Counted from the first letter of the stretch, positions 8,460 through 17,332 are shown. The stretch: DNA of 64,000 nt from Planococcus rifietoensis (GCF_001465795.2 NZ_CP013659.2:1506501-1570500); one strand, 5' to 3'. The notes: generated by a model from the letters alone, not told the origin. Numbers and translations: made by a program.

Positions 8460-9536
8460 TTATTTTGCGTGGGCAGCTACCAATTTCGCCATTTCATAAG
8501 CGGTTTTCGGCGGCTCTGCTTCTGTCATTGCTTGGATCAATTGCTCTTCTTCAGCTACCAGGCGCTCAATTGCCGCCATGAAGCTCTTAGCATTCACTTG
8601 TTCTTCCTCAAGTACATGGGCAAAGCCTTGCGCTTCGAACAAATTAGCATTTAAGATCTGGTCCCCGCGGCTTTTTTGCTTCGATAAAGGAATGAGCAGC
8701 ATCGGCTTTTTCAATGCCAAAAATTCAAAGATCGAATTCGATCCTGCCCGGGAGACGACCAGGTCCGTCAAATGCAAAAGATGCGACAATTCATGCGTCA
8801 CGTATTCAAACTGGCAATACTGTTCGTGGCCTTCAAGGCGTTCATCGATATTGCCTTTTCCGCATAAATGGATGATGTTGAATTGCTTGGTCAATGTATC
8901 CAGGTTTTCGCGCACCGCATCATTGATGAGTGCAGACCCTTGGCTTCCCCCCATAATCATCAATACTTTATGGGTATTGTCGAAATGGCATAATTCCCTG
9001 CCGCTCGCGGCTGAGCCATCGAGCAATTCGCTGCGAATGACCGAGCCCGTGCAAGTCGATTTCTCTTTTGGCACGTGGCTCATCGTTTCCTTGAAGACCG
9101 TAAAGATATGGTCCGCAAAGGGAATCGCCAGTTTGTTCGCAAGGCCCGGCGTGACATCGGATTCGTGGATGATGACAGGCACGCCCGCGAGACGCCCCGC
9201 CATCGCGACCGGCACCGAGACGAAACCGCCTTTTGAAAAGATTGCGACCGGCTTCACTTTGCGGATGATGTTCAAGGCTTGCGTTAATCCTGCCCCGACA
9301 CGGAACGGATCCGTGAAGTTCTTCATGGAGAAATAACGGCGCAGTTTGCCGCTTGAAATGGCGTGATAGGTGATCTCCGGATACGAATCGCGGATCAATT
9401 CGTTTTCGATTCCTTCTTTGGAGCCGATGTATTCAACGCGGAACCCGAGTTTTTCCAGTTCCGGAATGATTGCCTGATTTAATGAAACATGGCCGGCTGT
9501 TCCGCCGCCCGTTAAAATGATTGTCTTGTTTTCCAT
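8460..9536 (-). CDS. murG: UDP-GlcNAc:lipid I N-acetylglucosaminyltransferase (MurG type)
   Basis: 358 residues. MurG adds N-acetylglucosamine to lipid I on the inner membrane face to give lipid II. Seen: the N-terminal GGGTAGHV glycine loop, GGFVSVPVA, HESDVTPGLANK, GGSQGSALIN and the C-terminal UDP-GlcNAc site region SRAGSNSIFEFLALKKPMLLIPL. The start at 9536 was chosen because MENKTIILTGGGTAG matches family N-termini; its GGAG is rather far (13 bases). The gene is outside the usual division and cell-wall cluster, so it may be a second MurG, as in some Bacillales; whether another copy exists cannot be seen. It heads a murG-dapF-GGDEF run. Confidence 0.9.
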   Translation of the reverse strand: MENKTIILTGGGTAGHVSLNQAIIPELEKLGFRVEYIGSKEGIENELIRDSYPEITYHAISSGKLRRYFSMKNFTDPFRVGAGLTQALNIIRKVKPVAIFSKGGFVSVPVAMAGRLAGVPVIIHESDVTPGLANKLAIPFADHIFTVFKETMSHVPKEKSTCTGSVIRSELLDGSAASGRELCHFDNTHKVLMIMGGSQGSALINDAVRENLDTLTKQFNIIHLCGKGNIDERLEGHEQYCQFEYVTHELSHLLHLTDLVVSRAGSNSIFEFLALKKPMLLIPLSKQKSRGDQILNANLFEAQGFAHVLEEEQVNAKSFMAAIERLVAEEEQLIQAMTEAEPPKTAYEMAKLVAAHAK

Positions 9537-9645
9537 CTGTTGTCCGACTCTCCTACTATGCGCATATGTGTCTTCATCACTTTGCACGGTTTGTGTGATA
9601 TACTCGATTTATTTGGTATTGCAAGTGTATTGGGAGGCTATTCAT

Positions 9646-10995
9646 ATGTACGAAACGAAAACGACTCAAGAAAAACTTAAATTGTTAATGAAAATCGTCT
9701 TGCCGATTCTCATCACCCAAGTCGCTATGTATATGGTGACTTTTTTCGATATTTACATGACCGCCCGCTACGGGACCGAGGATCTTGCCGGCGTGTCGAT
9801 CGGATCCTCTTTTTGGGTTCCGGTGTATATCGGACTGGCCGGCATCCTCATGTCCATTACTCCAATTGTAGCACAATTGATGGGGGCCAAGAAAAAAGAT
9901 GGCGTGAAAGATGCCGTGCAGCAAGGGATTTACTTGGCGGTCATCCTGGCGGCGATCGTCTTCGCCTTCTTCTTCTTTGGCATCGATTGGCTGCTCGGCT
10001 TTATGGACCTCGAGCCAGCGGTCAACGACGTAGCCAGCCGCTACATTTTTGCGATGAGCTTAGGGCTGGTGCCGCTGTTCGCCTATAATGCGCTGCGTTC
10101 GTATATCGATGCACTCGGTGCCACGCGCGTGACGATGTTCATCACGTTGATGTCGGCACCGATCAATGTCTTCTTCAACTACTTGCTAATCTTCGGAAAC
10201 TTCGGCTTCCCTGAACTGGGCGGGCCGGGCGCCGGAATGGCTTCGGCGATCACGTATTGGCTCGTGCTGGCGATTGCCGCATTCATAATCCACACGAACG
10301 AACCGTTCAAGTCATTCGGGATTTTCCGCAAATGGACGCGTCCTTCCCTAAGCAGATGGAAAGAAATCACCGGCATCGGCGTGCCGATCGGCATTTCAAT
10401 CTTCGCCGAAACGAGCATCTTTTCTGCGGTCACGTTCATGATGTCCGTGTACGGCACGATCACCATCGCTGCTCATCAGATCGCCTTGAACTTTGCATCG
10501 CTCCTCTATATGCTGCCGCTCAGCATTTCGATGGGCGCGACAATTCTGGTCGGTTTTGAAGTCGGGGCAAAACGTGCGTCACATGCCAAACAATACAGCT
10601 GGCTTGGCGTCGGTGCAGCCGTAACGCTTAGTGTCATTTCGTCGGGCATCCTCTACTTCTTGCGGGAACCAATTGCCGGGTTGTACTCCTCCGACCCCGC
10701 CGTCATCGGGCTGGCTGTCCAGTTCCTGATCTTCGCCGCTTTGTTCCAAGTATCGGACGCTGTCCAAGCTCCGGTACAAGGGGCGCTGAGGGGATATAAG
10801 GACGTCAACATCACATTCATCATGGCGCTCATTTCCTATTGGGTCATCGGGCTGCCTTCTGGCTACCTGTTCGCCACGTTCACCGATCTCGGCGCGTTTG
10901 GGTATTGGGTCGGCCTGATCGCCGGACTCACTGCAGGCGCCATCACTTTGTCAATCCGCCTGTTGATCATCCAGAAAAAACTGGCTAGCCACTGA
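9646..10995 (+). CDS. MATE family multidrug/cation efflux transporter
   Basis: 449 residues with about twelve hydrophobic segments in two MATE repeats. These proteins export drugs or organic cations using a sodium or proton gradient. Seen: PILITQVAMYMVTFFDIYMTARYG at the N-terminus, followed by GVSIGSSFWVPVYI and the repeat-two counterpart IGVPIGISIFAETSIFSAV, features of the NorM/DinF-like group. The ATG at 9646 follows GGGAGG by seven bases; a longer reading frame from 9517 overlaps the divergent murG start and has no ribosome binding site. The gene is transcribed away from murG. Substrate is unknown. A strong hairpin at 11086-11147 would end the transcript. Confidence 0.92.
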   Translation: MYETKTTQEKLKLLMKIVLPILITQVAMYMVTFFDIYMTARYGTEDLAGVSIGSSFWVPVYIGLAGILMSITPIVAQLMGAKKKDGVKDAVQQGIYLAVILAAIVFAFFFFGIDWLLGFMDLEPAVNDVASRYIFAMSLGLVPLFAYNALRSYIDALGATRVTMFITLMSAPINVFFNYLLIFGNFGFPELGGPGAGMASAITYWLVLAIAAFIIHTNEPFKSFGIFRKWTRPSLSRWKEITGIGVPIGISIFAETSIFSAVTFMMSVYGTITIAAHQIALNFASLLYMLPLSISMGATILVGFEVGAKRASHAKQYSWLGVGAAVTLSVISSGILYFLREPIAGLYSSDPAVIGLAVQFLIFAALFQVSDAVQAPVQGALRGYKDVNITFIMALISYWVIGLPSGYLFATFTDLGAFGYWVGLIAGLTAGAITLSIRLLIIQKKLASH

Positions 10996-11085
10996 TAATT
11001 TGCAGTGGCAAACCGTGAGAAGCATCAAGGCCAGATCAAAGCCATCGAATTATTCTGTCACTGCCTATCTATATAACATAAAAAA

Positions 11086-11147
11086 AACACCTTTCACTGA
11101 AAATCGGGTATGAAAATACCAGCAACTCAGTGTAAAGGTGTTTTTTT
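11086..11147 (+). repeat. solo insertion-sequence leader hairpin, also terminator-like
   Basis: A long hairpin: acacctttcactga (11087-11100) pairs with the complementary arm at 11127-11140, followed by seven T, with a small inner hairpin GGTAT-GAAA-ATACC. The same structure, with shared core sequence (cggg.atgaaaatacca), stands directly before the IS3-family orfA at 26102-26152. It is therefore the left end of a decayed copy of that element. It probably now also terminates the MATE transcript. Confidence 0.7.
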
Positions 11148-11210
11148 ATTGGATGGGCCAGTTATTTGATGGAAGTTAAGATAAATACAACTGAGTGGAT
11201 TTCTTAAGGT
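11148..11210 (+). pseudogene. remnant of IS3-family orfA N-terminus
   Basis: Reading from the base after the T-run gives I-G-W-A-S-Y-L-M-E-V-K-I and then a stop within 20 codons. This lines up with the start of the orfA remnant at 26153 (M-A-T-R-V-S-Y-P-V-E-V-K-M) at the same distance from the hairpin. Only about 60 bp of coding sequence remain. The rest of 10996-11316 holds no gene that I can see. Confidence 0.55.
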
Positions 11211-11316
11211 TAGAACAGATAGCTGTGTTTTAAAACCGCTGGATCGGAGAATTAATAAAGTAAACTATTTTTAGTGATTGAATGCAGTCGACATCAAACG
11301 ACGGGAGGCTCAACTA

Positions 11317-11877
11317 ATGAAACAAGTTTTATTCATCCATAGTGCTGGCCCACAAGGTGAGCAAGAAGGCAGTTCGAGGCTGCTGCAGTATTTGAAGCAA
11401 CAATTAGATGCCGAATATCAGGTAATTGCACCAAAAATGCCCTACCCTGAAGACCCGCATTACTTGCCTTGGAAACACGTATTAAAAAAAGAAATCGAAT
11501 CATTGAACGATGGCGCAATTGTGATAACCCACTCACTCGGAGGTTCGGTTTTGTTTAAATTTTTATCAGAACAAGCTCCTCGAAAGTCATTTGCTAAAAT
11601 CATCGCTGTCGCAGCACCGTATTGGGAAATCAATTCGCAATGGGCAGTCGAAGAGTTTTTACTGGAAGAGAATTTCGGTTCTCATATTGATCCCTTACCG
11701 GAAGTCGTTCTTTTCCATAGCGCTGGCGATCCCATTGTCCCTTTCAGCCATTCACAAAAATACTCAGAGAAACTGTCGAATGCGACAGTGAGAAAACTTC
11801 CCGGAAATGATCACCTGTTCCCAAATGGGATAAGCGGGCTTGTCTCGGAAATCAGAAAAACAGAGAGTCGAGACTGA
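11317..11877 (+). CDS. alpha/beta hydrolase, RBBP9/YdeN family serine hydrolase
   Basis: 186 residues. Small serine hydrolases of this family have an alpha/beta fold and act on unknown small esters. Seen: the N-terminal strand VLFIHSAGPQGEQEGSS, the nucleophile elbow THSLGGSV (catalytic Ser near residue 77), a catalytic Asp candidate in HSAGDPIVPF and a His in GNDHLFP near the C-terminus, so the triad appears complete. The ATG at 11317 follows GGGAGG; a longer frame from 11278 has no ribosome binding site. It is a single gene facing the convergent minus-strand gene at 11932. Physiological substrate unknown. Confidence 0.85.
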   Translation: MKQVLFIHSAGPQGEQEGSSRLLQYLKQQLDAEYQVIAPKMPYPEDPHYLPWKHVLKKEIESLNDGAIVITHSLGGSVLFKFLSEQAPRKSFAKIIAVAAPYWEINSQWAVEEFLLEENFGSHIDPLPEVVLFHSAGDPIVPFSHSQKYSEKLSNATVRKLPGNDHLFPNGISGLVSEIRKTESRD

Positions 11878-11884
11878 TAATTTA

Positions 11885-11915
11885 TAAAAAAAGCTGCCGG
11901 AGAATTCCCGGTAGC
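11885..11915 (-). terminator. Rho-independent terminator after the 79-aa gene
   Basis: GCTACCGGG / CCGGCAGC stem (one G-U pair) with loop AATTCT, followed on the minus strand by seven T. It may also stop the convergent hydrolase transcript. Confidence 0.75.
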
Positions 11916-11931
11916 CTGAACAGCTTGCTGC

Positions 11932-12171
11932 TCATTGAGCGGCAAGTTTTTTATATAGCTGGATTAATTGTGTTTTTTCCTCTTCCATAAGCGCAGACTC
12001 GCCAATTCGTTCGACCGCCAACTCCAGCTTTTCTTCCACTGATTTACGGACGCGCGGATGGGTCAGTTCGTCGTTCAGTTCCACGCGTATGCTTGTCTCC
12101 AACTCGTCTTGCGTCGTGATGCGCTGCACCCCTTGCCGGTCCGGCCATAATCGTTTATACGCCTCGATCAT
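11932..12171 (-). CDS. unrecognised 79-aa protein coupled to the COG0523 GTPase
   Basis: 79 residues, highly charged, predicted mostly helical, with no membrane segment and no cysteine. I do not recognise a family. Its ATG overlaps the stop of the upstream COG0523 GTPase gene by four bases (ATGA), so translation is probably coupled and the product may work with that GTPase. A good terminator follows the stop. The C-terminal half (EEEKTQLIQLYKKLAA) looks like an amphipathic helix. Confidence 0.65.
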   Translation of the reverse strand: MIEAYKRLWPDRQGVQRITTQDELETSIRVELNDELTHPRVRKSVEEKLELAVERIGESALMEEEKTQLIQLYKKLAAQ

Positions 12172-13049
12172 GGCATTACCAACTCTTCAAGATTTTCACC
12201 GATCAGCACAATCTGGTTGCGCAGCTTCATGTATTCTGGCAGCCACTGCACCATGCCGTAAGCGTATTGGAAAGAATGCGGATAGCTATGGCCTGAGAGC
12301 GTAAGATAGCCTTTGATGCGATAGACCGTATCCGGCAAATTGCGCAGCCATTCTTCAAACGCTTCGCGCTCGATTGGCTCATCAAATGAAACGATCTTCG
12401 TCTGCAGATTCAATTTTGACACCGGTGCTTGTTCGACCGGCCCGCGCTGTGCAGGGCTCACGGATTCGAGCAATTTCAAAGGCACTTTGGCATGGACCGT
12501 CTGAACGATGCGCGCCGTCGGATTGATTTGCTGGATCTCAAAAATAGCTTGGCTTTGTTCCGATTCGCTCAGCAAATCCGTTTTATTCGCCAATAATAAA
12601 TCGGCGTGGCGGATTTGCTCGATGAACAGCGAGCGGATTTGCGGAGACAATTGCTGGCGCTCTAAAAAGCGTTTGCTGTCTGCCACGGTGACAATGCCGC
12701 GGAAATTCAAGCGCTCCGCAAACAAAGGCGAGAAAATCGCGTCGAGCGCCTCGACGGGATGCGCCGCGCCTGTCGTTTCGATCAGCAAGACATCGAATTC
12801 AGACTCTGCGAGCAAAGTCTGAATTTGTGCTTCCGATTTTTCCGAGCCGCTGCAGCAAATGCAGCCATCCAGGATTTCCTTAAGCGGCACCCCGTCCCCG
12901 ACTTCTTCCGAATCGAAATTCATCGATCCGAGTTCATTCATGAATACGGCCGGCTTCAAGCCTTTTTCCTTAAATTCCATAATCATCTTTTTCAGCAAGG
13001 TCGTTTTCCCGCTGCCGAGAAATCCGCTGAACAAATACACATCAACCAT
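12168..13049 (-). CDS. COG0523 (CobW/ZagA-like) metal-chaperone GTPase
   Basis: 293 residues. COG0523 G3E GTPases deliver or manage metals, often zinc. Seen: Walker A GFLGSGKTT near residue 12, the family metal-binding CxCC motif in DGCICCSG (about residue 70), a switch region ETTGAAHP, NKTD for guanine specificity (about residue 150) and a C-terminal domain with KGYLTLSG. The ATG at 13049 follows AAAGGGTGAG; an upstream in-frame ATG at 13076 lies beside the ctpB terminator and lacks a ribosome binding site. It overlaps the downstream 79-aa gene by 4 bp. The target metal cannot be decided; no Zur box was recognised. Confidence 0.88.
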   Translation of the reverse strand: MVDVYLFSGFLGSGKTTLLKKMIMEFKEKGLKPAVFMNELGSMNFDSEEVGDGVPLKEILDGCICCSGSEKSEAQIQTLLAESEFDVLLIETTGAAHPVEALDAIFSPLFAERLNFRGIVTVADSKRFLERQQLSPQIRSLFIEQIRHADLLLANKTDLLSESEQSQAIFEIQQINPTARIVQTVHAKVPLKLLESVSPAQRGPVEQAPVSKLNLQTKIVSFDEPIEREAFEEWLRNLPDTVYRIKGYLTLSGHSYPHSFQYAYGMVQWLPEYMKLRNQIVLIGENLEELVMP

Positions 13050-13078
13050 CAACTCACCCTTTCTCTCATTATGCAAGA

Positions 13079-13104
13079 AAAGGCCCGCCGGAAGCGGGCC
13101 TTTT
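13079..13104 (-). terminator. Rho-independent terminator of ctpB
   Basis: AGGCCCGC / GCGGGCCT perfect 8-bp GC-rich stem with a 5-base loop and T-runs on both sides. It may act in both directions. Confidence 0.85.
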
Positions 13105-13112
13105 CAACAAAC

Positions 13113-14642
13113 TTATTCTTCTGTGTCGGCTTCTTCATCAGCCGGTTCTTCCGTTGTTAAGCCAGCCTGCTCCATCAGGATATCTGTTGCTTCCTGTAGC
13201 TGTGGATCTTCCGTATTGATCTTTTCGCGCAATTGGTCCATGACCGCATACGTCGTGTCTTCGGTCAATACACCGTCCGCTTCCAGATCGTTCGCTTCCT
13301 GGAACTCAGTTACGGCCTGCTCCATCTCTTCTTCGAACACGCCGTCGATTTCGCCGACTTCATAACCGAGTGCATCCAGCATTTTCTCTGCCGTTTGTAC
13401 TTGTTCGGATATGCTGCCGTCTTTCAATTCGACTGACGGATCGAGGAACGGCAAGGACGCATATTCTGGATATGGAACCACTTCGTCCGGCTCGATGCCT
13501 TCTTCGTGGATCCAATTGCCATCTGGCGTCAGCCATTTAGCTGTCGTGAACTTCAAGTTCGAGCCATCCGAAAGGTCATTCGCTGTTTGGACGGTCCCTT
13601 TCCCGAAGGTTTTCTCTCCGACCAAGGTAACATCCGCGGATTCGCTCATCGCTCCTGCCAAAATCTCAGAAGCTGATGCACTGCCTCCATCGATCAATAA
13701 TGTGACTGGGATATCCAGTTTGTCGCCGCCTGTAGCGAGATACACTTCAGGCTCTTCGCCTTTTGCCTGCACTTCGAACATTTCCTTGCCTTCTTCAATA
13801 AAGAGGTTGGAAATATCGAGTGCCGTATTCAACAAACCGCCTGGATTCTGGCGCACATCAAGGACTGCTGCTTCCATGCCTTGTTCTTCCATTTCAGCAA
13901 TGGCTTCCTGCAGTTCATCGTAAGTATTCTCAGAGAAACTTGTAATATTGATGTGGGCGACTTTGTCATTGACCATTTCCGCATACACCGTTTCGATCGG
14001 AATCTCGTCGCGGACGATCGTGATTTCGATCGGGTCAGCATTTTCGCCGCGCTGGATCGTCAAGGTCACTTCGGTTCCTTTTTCGCCGCGGATCAACATG
14101 ACCGCTTCGGTCGTAGAAAACCCTTGTATGCTTTCGCCATCAACTTCCAATATCTGATCATTTGGCAAGACGCCCGCTTTTTCAGCTGGCGAGTTCTTAA
14201 TCGGTGAAACCACCGTTACATAGCCATTGCGCTCTTGGACTTCTGCGCCGATTCCTTCAAAGCTGGAGGAAATGCCTTCCATAAACTGGGCAGCTTCGTT
14301 TTCATCCATATAATCGGAATACGGGTCGCCAAGTGCGTCCACCATGCCGTTGATGGCACCGTTGATCAAGTCTTCCTGTTCTACTTCCTCAAAATACTGT
14401 GCTTCTATTTGATCGTAAGCAGAATATAATTTCTGGAATTCCTGGCGCTCAGGGCTGTTCACTTCCACTGCTTTATCTTCTCCGAAAGTTAAAGCGAAAA
14501 CGGTGATGCCCGCTGTCGCGATAATCAAGAAAAAGACGAGCATGATGAAATAGAAGGTCTTCATTCGAATAAAATGCGACTTTGGTTCCTCTGCCGCCTG
14601 CGCTTCGGGTTGCTGTTCTTCGCCCGGTCGCTTTTCGTCCAT
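13113..14642 (-). CDS. ctpB: carboxyl-terminal processing protease, peptidase S41 (CtpB type)
   Basis: About 509 residues. A membrane-anchored serine protease acting outside the membrane. Domains in order: a short charged cytoplasmic tail, one transmembrane helix (about 30-52), a PDZ domain (about 115-200), the S41 catalytic core with Ser in DGGSASASEIL and Lys in GEKTFGKGTVQT, then a C-terminal peptidoglycan-binding domain (LDALGYEVGEIDGVF) and an acidic tail. In B. subtilis CtpB cleaves SpoIVFA in sporulation; its role here may be wider. Start choice is uncertain: the ATG at 14642 has a weak GTGG; an ATG at 14663 has AGG too close. Confidence 0.93.
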   Translation of the reverse strand: MDEKRPGEEQQPEAQAAEEPKSHFIRMKTFYFIMLVFFLIIATAGITVFALTFGEDKAVEVNSPERQEFQKLYSAYDQIEAQYFEEVEQEDLINGAINGMVDALGDPYSDYMDENEAAQFMEGISSSFEGIGAEVQERNGYVTVVSPIKNSPAEKAGVLPNDQILEVDGESIQGFSTTEAVMLIRGEKGTEVTLTIQRGENADPIEITIVRDEIPIETVYAEMVNDKVAHINITSFSENTYDELQEAIAEMEEQGMEAAVLDVRQNPGGLLNTALDISNLFIEEGKEMFEVQAKGEEPEVYLATGGDKLDIPVTLLIDGGSASASEILAGAMSESADVTLVGEKTFGKGTVQTANDLSDGSNLKFTTAKWLTPDGNWIHEEGIEPDEVVPYPEYASLPFLDPSVELKDGSISEQVQTAEKMLDALGYEVGEIDGVFEEEMEQAVTEFQEANDLEADGVLTEDTTYAVMDQLREKINTEDPQLQEATDILMEQAGLTTEEPADEEADTEE

Positions 14643-14711
14643 ATGTTTCACCACTTTCTTCATTCACCTGACAGCAAGTTTCAAAAATTCTCCGAAACTT
14701 GGCGGGGTTAA

Positions 14712-14744
14712 AAGAAAAAGACTGCCTCGACAGTCTTTTTTCCT
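14712..14744 (-). terminator. Rho-independent terminator of deoD
   Basis: AAAAAGACTG / CAGTCTTTTT stem with a 6-base loop, just after the deoD stop. Confidence 0.85.
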
Positions 14745-14745
14745 G

Positions 14746-15450
14746 TTAGTCTTGGATCGCTGCGTCCAATGCCACAACAATCATATCATTGAAAGTTGTT
14801 TGGCGCTCTTCTGCAGAAGTTACTTCACCAGTCAACAGATGGTCGCTGACTGTCAAGATCGATAGTGCTTTGCGGCCGAATTTCGCTGCTAGCGTGTACA
14901 ATGCGGAAGATTCCATTTCCAAGCCAAGAATTCCGTATTGTGCCCATTTTTCGTGCTCTGCGTGCTCGTTGTAGAAGACGTCTTCAGTGAAAACGTTCCC
15001 GACGCGCAAGTTCAAGCCTTTTTCCTGCCCGGCTGCATAGGCCTTTTGCAGAAGATCGAAGTTGGCAATCGGCGCATACGAGATGCCGTTGAAGATGATG
15101 TCGTTCATTTTCGAATCTGTTGAAGCTGCTTGTGCAAGGATGACATCGCGCACTTTAACGTCTTTATGGATCGAGCCGCAAGTACCGACGCGGATCAATT
15201 TCTGCACGTCATATTCTTGCATCAATTCCGTCACATAGATCGAGATCGACGGGACACCCATGCCCGTTCCTTGAACGGAAATGCGTTTGCCTTTGTATGT
15301 ACCCGTATAGCCGAACATATTGCGGACTTCGTTATACAATGTTACGTCTTCTAGGAATGTTTCCGCGATGTACTTCGCGCGAAGCGGGTCTCCAGGAAGC
15401 AGAATAGTATCGGCGATATCGCCTTTTTTAGCATTAATGTGGACACTCAT
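14746..15450 (-). CDS. deoD: purine nucleoside phosphorylase, DeoD type
   Basis: 234 residues. A hexameric enzyme that phosphorolyses purine (deoxy)nucleosides to base and (deoxy)ribose 1-phosphate for salvage. Seen: [17 protein letters not shown] at the N-terminus, [40 protein letters not shown] (ribose and base contacts) and the catalytic Asp in [10 protein letters not shown]. Nearly collinear with B. subtilis DeoD (233 aa). Of two adjacent ATGs the second (15450) has the better-spaced GAGG. It is a single gene between ctpB and yozE with its own terminator. Confidence 0.96.
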   Translation of the reverse strand: MSVHINAKKGDIADTILLPGDPLRAKYIAETFLEDVTLYNEVRNMFGYTGTYKGKRISVQGTGMGVPSISIYVTELMQEYDVQKLIRVGTCGSIHKDVKVRDVILAQAASTDSKMNDIIFNGISYAPIANFDLLQKAYAAGQEKGLNLRVGNVFTEDVFYNEHAEHEKWAQYGILGLEMESSALYTLAAKFGRKALSILTVSDHLLTGEVTSAEERQTTFNDMIVVALDAAIQD

Positions 15451-15519
15451 CATAAAACCTCACTTTATTTTAGTCGATTTAATCATACTGTTTTTTTTAG
15501 ACAAGTGCAATGAAGAGCC

Positions 15520-15735
15520 TCAACCTGCCTCGTATTCTTCCCACATCCGGTCGAATGTGGAAGCTTGGAGAACTGGATGCGCTTTCTCTTCGACATATTG
15601 TGAGATTTCCTGAAAATCCGTACTCATTTTCGGAAAGCTGTGGTCCAAAAACATTGCCTCGGCAAATTGGGAATATTCATCCTGTATAAGCTTGCCGCGG
15701 TATTTCAATGCAAATTGATAAAACGAGCGCTCCAT
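15520..15735 (-). CDS. yozE: YozE family (UPF0346) protein
   Basis: 71 residues. A small SAM-like helical protein conserved in Firmicutes, with function unknown. Seen: SFYQFALKYRGK at the N-terminus, the conserved DHSFPKMSTDFQEIS core and a C-terminal FDRMWEEYE, matching B. subtilis YozE in length and pattern. GGAGGAGCC precedes the ATG by a few bases. It lies downstream of the msrA-msrB terminator. Confidence 0.88.
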   Translation of the reverse strand: MERSFYQFALKYRGKLIQDEYSQFAEAMFLDHSFPKMSTDFQEISQYVEEKAHPVLQASTFDRMWEEYEAG

Positions 15736-15755
15736 GAGAGGCTCCTCCTTTCAGC

Positions 15756-15784
15756 AAAAAGCCCGGACCGGAGTCCAGGCTGCC
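15756..15784 (-). terminator. Rho-independent terminator of msrA-msrB
   Basis: AGCCTGGAC / GTCCGGGCT stem with one mismatch, followed by five T on the minus strand, only four bases after the msrB stop and just upstream of the yozE ribosome binding site. Confidence 0.75.
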
Positions 15785-15787
15785 TTA

Positions 15788-16213
15788 TTATTCAAATAGC
15801 CGCAAATACTCGCTATAACCTTGTTGTTCCAATTGGTCTTTCGGAACAAAACGCAATGCTGCGGAGTTGATGCAATAGCGCAAGCCGCCGAGTTCAGATG
15901 GCCCGTCCGGGAATAAATGGCCGAGATGTGAATCGGCTGAAGCAGAACGCACTTCAGTCCGTCTCATGCCATGGCTTGTATCGAAGCTTTCTTTGACTTC
16001 TTCACCTTCGATCGGCTTGGCAAAACTCGGCCAGCCGCAATGTGCATCGAATTTGTCTTTCGAGCTGAACAAGGGTTTGCCTGAGACAATGTCGACATAG
16101 ATGCCTTCTTCAAAATGCTGGTCGAATTCGCCCTGGAACGGCGGTTCAGTGCCGTTTTCTTGCGTGACATGATATTGCATCGGCGTCAATTTCGCTTTCA
16201 AATCGTCTTTCAT
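15788..16213 (-). CDS. msrB: peptide-methionine (R)-S-oxide reductase
   Basis: 141 residues. It reduces the R epimer of methionine sulfoxide in proteins. Seen: the SelR fold motifs [19 protein letters not shown] and the catalytic cysteine in [11 protein letters not shown]. The two CxxC zinc motifs found in some MsrB proteins are absent, as in the zinc-free subgroup. The ATG at 16213 has GGGGGA upstream and overlaps the msrA stop in ATGA, so the two are translationally coupled. Together MsrA and MsrB repair both epimers. Confidence 0.95.
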   Translation of the reverse strand: MKDDLKAKLTPMQYHVTQENGTEPPFQGEFDQHFEEGIYVDIVSGKPLFSSKDKFDAHCGWPSFAKPIEGEEVKESFDTSHGMRRTEVRSASADSHLGHLFPDGPSELGGLRYCINSAALRFVPKDQLEQQGYSEYLRLFE

Positions 16214-16740
16214 TTCGATTCCCCCCAATGGTTTTGGATAAATGCCTTGCGACCGGATCCTGTCGCATAGCGGTTATAATGCGTTGGGTTTTTCTCGTAA
16301 TAATCCTGGTGATACGTTTCGGCTGGATAAAATTCCTTCGCCGGTAAAATATCCGTTGCGATCGGTTTAGTGAACTTGCCCGACTGCTCTAATTGCTGTT
16401 TGGAGGCTTCAGCTGCAATCCGCTGCTCTTCCGTATGGTAATAAATAGCGGTTTTATAAGAATCGCCGCGGTCGAAAAACTGGCCGCCCGCATCGGTCGG
16501 GTCGATCTGGGACCAATACACTTCTAGCAGTTGCTCATAAGGGTAAAGCTCCGGCTGGAATGTGATTTCAACAGCTTCCCGATGGCCGGTCATGTTCGTG
16601 CAGACTTGCTCATAGGTCGGATTCGGCAAATCGCCGCCTGTATAGCCACTGACCACCGCTTCGATGCCTTCGAGCGAATCAAAAGGCTGTACCATGCACC
16701 AAAAACAGCCGCCGGCAAATGTCGCTTTTTCTGTCTTCAT
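16210..16740 (-). CDS. msrA: peptide-methionine (S)-S-oxide reductase
   Basis: 176 residues. It reduces the S epimer of methionine sulfoxide. The catalytic motif GCFWC lies at residues 11-15, and [10 protein letters not shown] near residue 145 is typical. The ATG at 16740 has AGGAGGAG upstream; the in-frame ATG at 16755 sits before that ribosome binding site and was rejected. First gene of the msrA-msrB pair; ypmS lies 16 bp upstream, so all may be one transcript with ypmR-ypmS. Confidence 0.95.
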   Translation of the reverse strand: MKTEKATFAGGCFWCMVQPFDSLEGIEAVVSGYTGGDLPNPTYEQVCTNMTGHREAVEITFQPELYPYEQLLEVYWSQIDPTDAGGQFFDRGDSYKTAIYYHTEEQRIAAEASKQQLEQSGKFTKPIATDILPAKEFYPAETYHQDYYEKNPTHYNRYATGSGRKAFIQNHWGESK

Positions 16741-16756
16741 CTTACTCCTCCTCACA

Positions 16757-17332
16757 TTATGGCTGAATCGTTACTAAAAGACGGATGTCGTCTTCTTCAA
16801 GGTCGAACGATGTTGCGCGTACTGAAACGCCGCCGTTGATGGGAATTTCGGTGAGATTCAACACGACTTCCTCTTCTTTCGGCAGTACTTCCATAAATTC
16901 TGGAAGATCCACGGAGTCTCGAAGCAATTTTAACGCTGATTCCGGGGGTATGTCGAGCCGTCCGACTTCGACCGAACGCTGTTCCAACAGCAAATTGCCA
17001 TCCGGCAGCACGACCGGGTCGAATGTCAAGAGGATCGGCAAGGTCACCCCGAAGACCGTCAACTCGGTCGACAAGCTGACATTATCGGTCACCGACAGGC
17101 GCAAGGGCATCGGCTGGCCTTCCATCGCATCAGCGATATACGTATTCGCAATGCCTTCAAAATCGGCTTTGGTCGTATTGACGACGACTGTATTGCCTTC
17201 AGGCGGCGGGCTGCTTTCCGCTTGGTAAGTCTTAAAATTATCGGATGGTGTTGTAATGAACAGGAAAAATCCAATGACGGCAATAAGGTTCAACACCAAT
17301 AGCACGAAAAAGGCAAAACGCCATTTTTTCAT
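16757..17332 (-). CDS. ypmS: YpmS-like membrane-anchored protein (DUF2140)
   Basis: 191 residues. An N-terminal signal anchor ([21 protein letters not shown], residues 6-26) is followed by an extracytoplasmic beta-rich domain of the DUF2140/YpmS type. Function unknown. It lies between the lipase-like ypmR and msrA, the same order as in B. subtilis, and starts 13 bp after the ypmR stop. The anchor and gene pairing with YpmR suggest a shared cell-envelope task; that is inference. Confidence 0.88.
   Translation of the reverse strand: MKKWRFAFFVLLVLNLIAVIGFFLFITTPSDNFKTYQAESSPPPEGNTVVVNTTKADFEGIANTYIADAMEGQPMPLRLSVTDNVSLSTELTVFGVTLPILLTFDPVVLPDGNLLLEQRSVEVGRLDIPPESALKLLRDSVDLPEFMEVLPKEEEVVLNLTEIPINGGVSVRATSFDLEEDDIRLLVTIQP

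Noticed and set aside
9517..9645. longer N-terminus for the MATE transporter
   Set aside because: It would overlap the divergent murG start and lacks a ribosome binding site, whereas the ATG at 9646 has GGGAGG.
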